Part shown: positions 1-5,206 of the stretch, in pieces
Position numbering within the stretch: position 1 is the first letter of the stretch
Layout: the number at the start of each line of letters is the position of its first letter
From: an uncultured Bacteroidota bacterium
GTDB lineage: Bacteria; Bacteroidota; Rhodothermia; Rhodothermales; UBA10348
Assembly: GCA_937893205.1 (NCBI GenBank)
Contig: CALBJU010000014.1
Span: 1 to 5,206, forward strand
Reading direction: 5' to 3'
DNA length: 5,206 nt
The notes under the pieces: model-generated
Told to the model about the DNA's origin: nothing
The model's input: only the letters and a program-made list of their open reading frames with translations
The model's database searches: none
Made by a program: the position numbers and the translations under genes

Positions 1-1
1 T

Positions 2-1087
2 CTGGGCGTCGAAACGACCATCGCCAGAGTTCGGTCCGAAGAATTGTCCAGAAAGCAGACGGTTCTGAAGACTTCTGATTTTGGGATAGATCTGATTATC
101 CATCCCGAAGAAAGTACAGCGGCAGAGGTTACAAGACTCATTCGGCGTGCAAGTGCGACCGATGTTCTCATGTTGGCTGACGAACGTCTCCATCTGGTAG
201 GCCTCAGGCTCGATCCCGACAGTCCAGCTATCGGCCGAACATTGATTGACCTGGTTTCGGATACGCCGAATATCAAATTCCGGGTGATGGCTATCGCCCG
301 CGGAATTCGAACCATATTGCCGGGGGGCCGGGAGCGCCTCAGGAAAAATGATCAGATCTTTGTCCTCGCCAGACCCAAGGATATCCCGGCTGTCATGGAA
401 ATACTCGGAAAGTCCGATCAGAAGTTGGAGGACATCATGATTCTGGGCGGCACCGATATCGGTGCCAGGGTTGCTCTGCAGCTCAGCCAGGAAAAAGACA
501 AACGCGTCAAACTCGTCGAATCCAACCGGGCGCGGGCTGAAGAGTTGGCGGAGGAGTTGAGTTCTGTCCTTGTTATTCATGGTGAAGGCACCGACATAGA
601 TCTGCTTGTACGCGAAGGCCTCTCGGAAATGGATGCATTTGTAGCCGTGACGGACGACGAGGAGTCAAATCTCGTTACTTGCCTGTTGGCCAAGCACTTA
701 CGGGTACGAAAAACGGTGGCACTTCTCTCCAACGGAGCCTATATCCCGATCAGTCAGTCGATCGGTCTCGACGCGGCCGTGAATAAAAAATTGACCGTTT
801 CCAGGGAAGTCATTCGCTTTCTCCGCGGGAAACACGTCAAGAGTGTCGCTAACGTGCACGGACTGGACGCCGAAATACTGGAGATTGAAGCAGCGCCGAT
901 GTCTGCCATCACAAAGGACATTCTCATGAATATTGATCTTCCGGAGGGACTGCTCATCGCAGCCGTGATGAAGGGCGATGATCTCGAAATTGCCACGGGT
1001 CTGACGCAGATCACTCCAGGGGCCCGAGCTTACATTTTCGTTCTTCCAGATACGCTGGAGATTGCAGAGCAACTGTTTGCGAACTGA
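2..1087 (+). CDS. trkA: Trk potassium uptake system peripheral component TrkA (5' end missing)
   Basis: TrkA is the cytoplasmic nucleotide-binding ring that gates the TrkH potassium pore at the inner membrane face. The reading frame is open from base 2 (LGVETTIARVRSEEL...), which matches the end of the first RCK Rossmann domain. The TTG at 44 is therefore internal, and the real start lies upstream of the window. About 361 residues are visible of a usual ~450-460, so roughly 95-100 are missing. Visible order, numbered from base 2: end of the first TrkA_N domain (1-20), first TrkA_C domain (about 40-125), second Rossmann domain (about 143-265) with glycine motif GGTDIG (149-154), an acidic residue ending the second strand (E173 in VKLVESN), and HGEGTD (193-198), then a second TrkA_C domain (about 280-355). 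E173 is the usual sign of NAD(H) preference. The motif has Thr where the central Gly is normally found. It lies 3 bases upstream of trkH. Family assignment is secure. Confidence 0.95.
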   Translation: MGVETTIARVRSEELSRKQTVLKTSDFGIDLIIHPEESTAAEVTRLIRRASATDVLMLADERLHLVGLRLDPDSPAIGRTLIDLVSDTPNIKFRVMAIARGIRTILPGGRERLRKNDQIFVLARPKDIPAVMEILGKSDQKLEDIMILGGTDIGARVALQLSQEKDKRVKLVESNRARAEELAEELSSVLVIHGEGTDIDLLVREGLSEMDAFVAVTDDEESNLVTCLLAKHLRVRKTVALLSNGAYIPISQSIGLDAAVNKKLTVSREVIRFLRGKHVKSVANVHGLDAEILEIEAAPMSAITKDILMNIDLPEGLLIAAVMKGDDLEIATGLTQITPGARAYIFVLPDTLEIAEQLFAN

Positions 1088-1090
1088 CCC

Positions 1091-2599
1091 ATGGTTCTAA
1101 ATATTCGCGCGGTCATATTCTCCCTCGGCATCCTGGTTCTCTTCCTGGGTGTGGCGTTGCTCTTGCCCATGCTGGTTGCTCTCTTCTATGGCGAACCCGA
1201 GTGGTGGGCCTTTGGAGTAACGGCCCTCGGTTCTATCGCTCTGGGATTGCTGTCCTGGTTCCGGCGAGATGAAAAGCGGAGTGAGCTTCAAATAAGAGAA
1301 GGATTCGCGATTGTAGCGTTTGCCTGGGTCGTGCTTTCCATCGTGGGCGCCTTTCCGTTCATCTTGGGTGGCGTTCTCGAGTCGTACACGGATGCATTCT
1401 TTGAGACGATGAGCGCCTTCTCTACGACAGGCGCAACCATTTTTGGTGGAGGCGGGAATCCAGACATCGAGGAAATCCCTAAGGCGTTTCTGTTCTGGAG
1501 AAGCCTCGCACACTGGTTGGGCGGAATGGGAATCATCGTACTGACCCTGGCCATTCTTCCGCTTTTGGGAGTTGGAGGCATGCAGCTGTACAAGGCGGAA
1601 GTCCCAGGGCCCTCCGCAGACAAGCTTACTCCGCGCATTCAGGAAACTGCGAAGCGGTTGTGGTTGATTTACGTTGGGATCACGGTGGCTGAAATTTTCT
1701 TGCTGATGCCGGCCATGGGTCCTTTTGACGCCGTCAATCATGCATTTGCGACCATGGCGACGGGAGGATTTTCGACTAAAAACGGTTCAATCGGGCAGTT
1801 TGGATCAGCCTATATCGAGTGGGTGATAACCGTCTTCATGTTCCTGGCTGGTGTCAACTTCGCGCTCCATTTCCGTCTGCTTCGCGGCAAGACCATCACC
1901 GTGTTCAGAGACACCGAATTGCGGGTGTATGTAGGGATCATGGCCGTAGCCACCCTTCTGATAACATTTGGCACCTGGTCGCCAGTACTGGCTTACCTAC
2001 CGAGCTTTCAGGGGGATGCCGTCTTCGAAGGATACGCTTCAATATCAGAAGCACTTCGCTACGGAGCGTTCCAGGCGGCGGCCATCATCACCACAACAGG
2101 CTTTGGCACGGCGGACTACGAAATCTGGCCACCTATGGTTATCGGCGTCATTTTCCTGTGCTTTTTTATTGGAGGCATGGCCGGATCGACTGGTGGAGGA
2201 GTTAAAGTGATTCGGCACGTCCTCATGTTCAAGAATTCGTTCAAGGAGGTCAAACAACTCATCCACCCTCAGGCGGTCATCCCCATTCGACTTGGAGATC
2301 GCGTCGTTTCGCAGGATGTGATGAAAAACGTGCTTTCCTTCATCGTTCTATATCTGGGCCTGATCGGTGTGGGAACACTGGTCATGGCCTTTTTTGGACT
2401 CGATCTGTTGACCGCTTTTGGAGCCACCGTGTCCAGTGTAGGAAACGTTGGGCCTGCCTTTGGCACCCTAGGGCCCACGGAAAACTATGCACACATCCCC
2501 ATGGCTGGAAAATGGGTGCTTTCGTTCCTGATGATGGCTGGAAGGCTCGAAATATTTACTGTAATCATCATCTTCGTGCCCGCCTTCTGGCGGCGATGA
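1091..2599 (+). CDS. trkH: Trk potassium uptake protein TrkH (membrane pore subunit)
   Basis: This is the integral membrane potassium-translocating subunit of the SKT (Trk/Ktr/HKT) superfamily, which partners with TrkA. The 502 residues are close to the usual ~480-500. Two leading membrane segments (about 5-32 and 37-57) are followed by four M1-P-M2 repeats. The four selectivity-filter loops are visible: STTGAT at 111-116 (filter glycine G114), TGGFST at 224-229 (G226), TTTGFGT at 334-340 (G337) and GNVGPAFG at 451-458 (G454). The glycine-rich intramembrane gating loop follows the third pore (GGMAGSTGGGVK, 361-372). The last membrane helix carries the conserved GRLE (484-487). The ATG is the first start after the trkA stop and gives a complete protein. 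No Shine-Dalgarno is visible before it (the bases are ctgtttgcgaactgaccc), so translation is probably coupled to trkA by reinitiation. All pore hallmarks are intact, so it should be functional. Confidence 0.97.
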   Translation: MVLNIRAVIFSLGILVLFLGVALLLPMLVALFYGEPEWWAFGVTALGSIALGLLSWFRRDEKRSELQIREGFAIVAFAWVVLSIVGAFPFILGGVLESYTDAFFETMSAFSTTGATIFGGGGNPDIEEIPKAFLFWRSLAHWLGGMGIIVLTLAILPLLGVGGMQLYKAEVPGPSADKLTPRIQETAKRLWLIYVGITVAEIFLLMPAMGPFDAVNHAFATMATGGFSTKNGSIGQFGSAYIEWVITVFMFLAGVNFALHFRLLRGKTITVFRDTELRVYVGIMAVATLLITFGTWSPVLAYLPSFQGDAVFEGYASISEALRYGAFQAAAIITTTGFGTADYEIWPPMVIGVIFLCFFIGGMAGSTGGGVKVIRHVLMFKNSFKEVKQLIHPQAVIPIRLGDRVVSQDVMKNVLSFIVLYLGLIGVGTLVMAFFGLDLLTAFGATVSSVGNVGPAFGTLGPTENYAHIPMAGKWVLSFLMMAGRLEIFTVIIIFVPAFWRR

Positions 2600-2699
2600 T
2601 GCAGTTCGGCCTCGCTTTATGACCGTTCAGTCGGATGCGCCCCGGTCTCCGTATCTATGGCATGTCGTTTGAAGTACGACCAGGCAGTAACCCGAATGG

Positions 2700-2725
2700 G
2701 TTGCTGCCTTTTGTTTTTCAGCAAC
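2700..2725. other. Inverted repeat / possible stem-loop upstream of the small gene
   Basis: GTTGCTG at 2700-2706 and CAGCAAC at 2719-2725 form a perfect 7-bp stem around a 12-base, T-rich loop. It lies about 100 bases past the trkH stop and about 70 bases before the Shine-Dalgarno of the next gene. No run of T follows the stem on either strand, so it is not a classical intrinsic terminator. It could attenuate read-through from trkHA, protect a 3' end, or be chance. The rest of 2600-2786 shows no convincing promoter or RNA. Confidence 0.3.
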
Positions 2726-2786
2726 ATGACGATAACAAGCGTATCGAAAGCCAACAAATCGAATCGGGAGAACTGACAGATTCGGT

Positions 2787-2792
2787 GGAGGA
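2787..2792 (+). promoter_or_regulatory. Strong Shine-Dalgarno GGAGGA that decides the start of the small gene
   Basis: GGAGGA matches the anti-Shine-Dalgarno consensus. It sits 4 bases before ATG 2797 and 7 before ATG 2800; counted from GGAGG the spacings are 5 and 8. Neither upstream in-frame ATG (2635, 2662) has a recognisable Shine-Dalgarno. This makes 2797 or 2800 the more likely start. Confidence 0.6.
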
Positions 2793-2796
2793 TCAA

Positions 2797-3075
2797 ATGA
2801 TGGGAGCACACGAATACCTAGAAAAATATGTTCGCAGTGTACCGGGCGGAGCAATCGCCTGGGAACGATCTATTTTTTCTCATTCTGGCAAGTGGAATCC
2901 AGCCGAGTTGATTGATGCGGCGGTCGACATTGCCTGGGAGACCTTTACTTCCGAATCATCTCTCGAACGGCCAGGCCTGGACATTCATCGCGCTGGCAAC
3001 TACTTCGTGATCAAACCTCTGACGGTCACCGACGGAGATTTCCTAGAACTGACATCTGCACTGTCAGCGGCCTGA
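2797..3075 (+). CDS. Small hypothetical protein of unknown function
   Basis: I do not recognise this protein. From ATG 2797 it is 92 residues (91 from ATG 2800), mildly acidic, with five aromatic residues in WERSIF, GKWNP and DIAWETF. It has no signal peptide, membrane segment or cysteine. It reads as a compact mixed alpha/beta domain: a helix around MMGAHEYLEKYVRSV, a turn at PGG, a short strand or loop, a helix around PAELIDAAVDIAWETF, then a likely strand IHRAGNYFVIKPL and a closing helix GDFLELTSALSAA. The start is chosen from the GGAGGA at 2787. The frame stays open back to ATG 2635, which would give 146 residues, and the extra 54 residues (with SFEVRPG and FVFQQHDDN) are not clearly non-coding. 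It is separated from trkH by ~197 bases and converges on the HhH-GPD gene. Nothing ties it functionally to potassium transport. Codon use resembles its neighbours, and there is no sign of decay. Confidence 0.62.
   Translation: MMGAHEYLEKYVRSVPGGAIAWERSIFSHSGKWNPAELIDAAVDIAWETFTSESSLERPGLDIHRAGNYFVIKPLTVTDGDFLELTSALSAA
3049..3067. other. Inverted repeat at the 3' end of the small gene
   Basis: CTGACA at 3049-3054 and TGTCAG at 3062-3067 form a perfect 6-bp stem with a 7-base loop, inside the last codons of the small gene. A smaller GCCT/AGGC stem with a 3-base loop spans the stop codon (3070-3080). Neither is followed by a T run. With the repeats just downstream they make this end of the transcript strongly foldable, which may help stop or protect it. 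The role is inferred. Confidence 0.25.
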
Positions 3076-3077
3076 GA

Positions 3078-3160
3078 GGCTCTGAACGGCCGAGCGGCTC
3101 TGAACGGCCGAGCGGCTTGGACGGCTGAGCGACTCTGAACGGCTGGGCGACTCTGAATGA
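3078..3160. repeat. 18-bp GC-rich tandem repeat between convergent genes (4.5 copies)
   Basis: The unit GGCTCTGAACGGCCGAGC is repeated head to tail. Copies 1 (3078-3095) and 2 (3096-3113) are identical. Copy 3 (3114-3130) has lost one base and is diverged. Copy 4 (3131-3148) differs at three positions. A partial fifth copy (GACTCTGAA) starts at 3149. Each unit contains the palindrome CGGCCG or a relative, and unit junctions form short GCC/GGC stems. The array starts 3 bases after the stop of the small gene and ends about 20 bases before the stop of the HhH-GPD gene, so it fills most of the convergent gap. Purity falls from left to right, as in an array grown by slippage at its left end. The unit length is a multiple of three, and the + frame after the stop reads EALNGR/AALNGR. 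Confidence 0.85.
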
Positions 3161-3171
3161 TCACCCGATCA
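3158..3171. terminator. Short palindromic stem in the convergent intergenic gap
   Basis: TGATC at 3158-3162 and GATCA at 3167-3171 form a perfect 5-bp stem with a 4-base loop, 11 bases beyond the HhH-GPD stop and about 80 bases beyond the stop of the small gene. It could work in both directions as a weak terminator element. The stem is short, of mixed composition and lacks a T run on either side, so the call is tentative. Confidence 0.2.
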
Positions 3172-3182
3172 AAGGATCACGA

Positions 3183-3698
3183 TCAGGTATCCGAAAAATC
3201 CCGATGTCCGAAGTAATGGAGGACGAACTTCATCTTGTAGGCTTTCATTTTTCCAAATCCAGGTAGTTCCACAAGTCGTTTCTGGATGACTTCGTAGGGA
3301 ACGTCTCCGGACCACATATTAGCCGCACTGCCATCGTACTTATCCGCCACAATTCCTGCGATTGCGTGTGTCCGCTCCGCCATGACGTTGGTAAAACGAT
3401 GCACAGCGGGCTTCGCAGCAAAATGGGCTCTGAGGTCTTCAAGATCCATCGCTACCATCTTCGCCATGTCGAAATGGCCAAGTCGATCCCGCAGGCGAAC
3501 CGTTCCAGTGAAAGCGTACTCTGCACGCACTCGCTGATCGAAGAGCATTCCGATCAAAGCCGCGTCTGCGTTCTGAATCAGAAACTGATCTGCGGCGTCG
3601 TCTCCAGTCATGCTACCCTCAGTCTTGAATCGCTCCATCATGCGAACCAATCCGCCTTCCAGCGAGCCATAATCGAGTAGCGTTTTTCCGTATCCCAT
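3183..3698 (-). CDS. HhH-GPD superfamily protein, base-excision DNA glycosylase-like
   Basis: It resembles the uncharacterised HhH-GPD proteins best known in Actinobacteria. From ATG 3698 it is 171 residues. Numbered from that start, family hallmarks are ALIGMLFDQRVRAEYAF (47-63), the AVHRF segment (98-102), MAERTHAIAGIVADKYDG (106-123), and the helix-hairpin-helix LPGFGKMKA (145-153). There are no cysteines, so there is no EndoIII/MutY iron-sulfur cluster. Met replaces the EndoIII lyase lysine, so any glycosylase would be monofunctional. The candidate catalytic aspartates (D167, D170) are within five residues of the C-terminus, which is shorter than I recall for actinobacterial relatives. 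The start is ambiguous. ATG 3698 lies 4 bases after the cysS stop with a distant GGGGA. ATG 3737 would overlap cysS and give 184 residues. ATG 3611 has GAGGG 4 bases upstream and matches the usual domain N-terminus, giving 142 residues. It is probably co-transcribed with cysS. Whether it acts on damaged DNA is inferred. Confidence 0.8.
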   Translation of the reverse strand: MGYGKTLLDYGSLEGGLVRMMERFKTEGSMTGDDAADQFLIQNADAALIGMLFDQRVRAEYAFTGTVRLRDRLGHFDMAKMVAMDLEDLRAHFAAKPAVHRFTNVMAERTHAIAGIVADKYDGSAANMWSGDVPYEVIQKRLVELPGFGKMKAYKMKFVLHYFGHRDFSDT

Positions 3699-3702
3699 AT
3701 CG

Positions 3703-5202
3703 TTATAATTTCCCCATTCTCTTCCACTTCGCACCATTCGGTGTATCCATGATCTCGACGCCCATCTCGGTCAACTTATCTCGAATTGCGTCTGCACGGG
3801 CCCAGTTTCCCTCTTCCCTGGCCATTGAGCGGTCCTCCAACAGCGGTTGGACGACGGCCTCCAGTGGATCCACCTCGTCCCCGGCATCATCCTCGGCGTT
3901 CTTGAATACGACCCCCAGGAGATTATTCATATCCAATAACCACTTTCGTGCCGACGCTCGATCCTTTTCATCCGTTTCGACAGATGAGGCAAGAATCATT
4001 TTCGTCCCGCCGAACAAGGCGGCGAGTGCCGAGGGCGTATTCAGGTCTTCGGTCATCGCATCCATGGCTTTGGAGTAATTCTCGGACAGGGTCGTTCCCA
4101 GGTCACCCGAGTATTCGGCCCCATCGTCATCCGGATTGCCAACGAGAGCGATTGCCTCTTGCAATCGTTCACGGTGTTTCACATTCGCTTTCAACGTCTT
4201 CATTGTGAAGTTGAAAGGTTTTCGATAGTGGCCCGATAGCAACGTCATGCGAAGCGCCAGGGGATCGATTCCTTTGCCGCCCACATCTTCAGCCTCTACC
4301 AGGTCCCGGACCAGATGAAAGTTGCCCAGGCTTTTGGACATTTTCTCACCCTCAACCTTCAGAAAACGCGTGTGAACCCAGGTCTTTGCAAATGTCTTAC
4401 CCGTCAACGACTCGGATTGAGCTATTTCACATTCGTGGTGCGGGAAAATGAGATCTTCTCCTCCCGCATGCAGATCGATTTCGTCGCCCAGGTATCTCAT
4501 TGCCATCACCGAACACTCAATGTGCCAACCTGGAAAACCCCATCCCCATGGACTGTACCACTGCATTAGATGTTTGTCGTCCTTTTTCCAGAGAGCGAAA
4601 TCGCGCGGATCTTTTTTCTCTTCGTCAACCACTACATCTCGAACGGTCTGTTCGAGTTCGTTTTCCAGGGTGTTGCCAGAGAGTTTGCCATATTCGGGGA
4701 AAGAACTCACGGAGAAATACACACCTTGGGACGTTTCGTAGGCGTGTCCCTTTTGCATCAGCTGTTCGACCGCCGCGATCTGTTCGCGCATGTGCTCTGT
4801 GGCCCTTGGCCTGACCGTCGGCTCCAGTAGATTCAAGCTTCGCCAATCGGCAATCAGAGTGTCGGTGTAATATCGGGCCAGGTCCCAGATGTTGACGAAG
4901 TCTTCGCCCTCCTTGGACTGAAGTGCCTTGACCATCCGGTCTTCACCAGCAGGATCACTCAGGTCGTCCTGGGTGAGATGCCCTACATCTGTGACATTTG
5001 TCGCGTAGTTGACCTCCCAACCGAGCGCCAACGCGGTGCGATAGATAAGGTCAGCGGTGATGAACGAGCGAAAATTACCAATGTGCGCGTAGGAATAGAC
5101 CGTAGGGCCACAGGAGTAGAAGGTCAGATGATCCTTCTTTCTCGGCTCGATCGGTTCAACCGAATTGGACAGTGTGTTGTATATGCGGAACTCCCTGGGC
5201 AC
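3703..5202 (-). CDS. cysS: Cysteinyl-tRNA synthetase (class I), possibly lacking a few N-terminal codons
   Basis: It charges tRNA-Cys with cysteine in an ATP-dependent reaction in the cytoplasm and is essential. The 499 residues compare with ~460-500 in bacteria. All class I CysRS hallmarks are visible: CGPTVYSYAHIGN with the HIGH-type motif at 40-43, the KMSKS loop intact at 287-291, and the zinc site predicted at C31, C230 (WHIEC), H255 and E259 (FPHHECE). The C-terminal anticodon-binding part begins around 375, and the usual ending RADAIRDKLTEMGVEIMDTPNG is present (469-490). GTG 5202 places RIYNTL where the family normally begins. However, only four bases lie upstream, the frame is still open, and no ribosome binding site can be seen, so the true start may be just outside the window. 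The stop TAA is 4 bases before the HhH-GPD start, suggesting one transcript. No active-site residue is missing. Confidence 0.96.
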   Translation of the reverse strand: MPREFRIYNTLSNSVEPIEPRKKDHLTFYSCGPTVYSYAHIGNFRSFITADLIYRTALALGWEVNYATNVTDVGHLTQDDLSDPAGEDRMVKALQSKEGEDFVNIWDLARYYTDTLIADWRSLNLLEPTVRPRATEHMREQIAAVEQLMQKGHAYETSQGVYFSVSSFPEYGKLSGNTLENELEQTVRDVVVDEEKKDPRDFALWKKDDKHLMQWYSPWGWGFPGWHIECSVMAMRYLGDEIDLHAGGEDLIFPHHECEIAQSESLTGKTFAKTWVHTRFLKVEGEKMSKSLGNFHLVRDLVEAEDVGGKGIDPLALRMTLLSGHYRKPFNFTMKTLKANVKHRERLQEAIALVGNPDDDGAEYSGDLGTTLSENYSKAMDAMTEDLNTPSALAALFGGTKMILASSVETDEKDRASARKWLLDMNNLLGVVFKNAEDDAGDEVDPLEAVVQPLLEDRSMAREEGNWARADAIRDKLTEMGVEIMDTPNGAKWKRMGKL

Positions 5203-5206
5203 GGTA

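Noticed and set aside
44..46. TTG at 44 as the start of trkA
   Set aside because: The frame is open to the window edge and the upstream residues LGVETTIARVRSEE match the family, so the gene is cut by the window edge.
698..1072. Minus-strand open frames of 124 and 86 codons opposite trkA
   Set aside because: They lie inside a secure trkA coding region, with no ribosome binding site or recognisable domain.
1097..1741. Long open frame (214 codons) on the minus strand opposite trkH
   Set aside because: It lies entirely inside trkH, which has all family motifs. The translation is charged, low in hydrophobic residues and domain-free, as expected from antisense of a membrane gene.
1819..2210. Plus-strand open frames of 128 and 80 codons within trkH
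   Set aside because: Out-of-frame shadows of trkH with no family resemblance.
2621..2636. Short CCGTTCAG match to the reverse complement of the 18-bp repeat unit
   Set aside because: Only eight bases match, which is within chance expectation in a window this size.
2617..2854. Minus-strand open frames of 64 and 75 codons across the trkH to small-gene gap
   Set aside because: No ribosome binding site or recognisable motif was seen. They run against a + strand frame with a strong Shine-Dalgarno. Weakly possible but not supported.
3078..3160. CRISPR array or attachment site in the repeat region
   Set aside because: The 18-bp units are directly adjacent with no spacers, they decay in sequence, and there are no cas or integrase genes nearby.
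3749..4830. Several plus-strand open frames opposite cysS
   Set aside because: All overlap the well-supported cysS gene and give low-complexity Ser/Arg-rich translations typical of antisense reading.

Overview
The window looks like ordinary chromosomal DNA from a bacterium of moderate GC content (around or slightly above 50% by eye). There are no phage, plasmid, transposon or CRISPR signals and no RNA genes. The CysRS and Trk sequences are typically bacterial. Two features loosely suggest a member of the FCB group (a Rhodothermota, Balneolota or Gemmatimonadota-like lineage): the CysRS segments SPWGWGFPGWHIEC and FPHHECE, and an iron-sulfur-free HhH-GPD protein of the type common in Actinobacteria. 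I cannot place the organism firmly.

Layout. On the + strand the window opens inside trkA, whose first ~95-100 residues are missing. Three bases later comes a complete trkH. Together they form a two-gene potassium-uptake operon: the cytoplasmic nucleotide-binding gating ring and the membrane pore. A small protein of unknown function follows after about 200 bases. It has a strong Shine-Dalgarno at an internal ATG, which favours a 91-92 residue product over the longer 146-residue reading. On the - strand, read from the right edge, cysS (cysteinyl-tRNA synthetase, essentially complete) is followed after 4 bases by a small HhH-GPD-fold protein related to base-excision DNA glycosylases. The two are probably co-transcribed.

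The two gene groups converge at about 3076-3182. This ~107-base gap holds 4.5 copies of an 18-bp GC-rich tandem repeat, then a perfect 5-bp inverted repeat. It probably acts as a buffer or termination zone, but no classical hairpin-plus-T-run terminator is visible for either direction.

I see no obviously new multi-gene system. The points most worth a second look are the HhH-GPD protein (no cysteines, no lyase lysine, ends almost at the HhH motif), the 18-bp repeat (multiple of three, readable in frame after the stop codon of the small gene), the unknown small protein, and a substituted glycine in the second Rossmann motif of TrkA.
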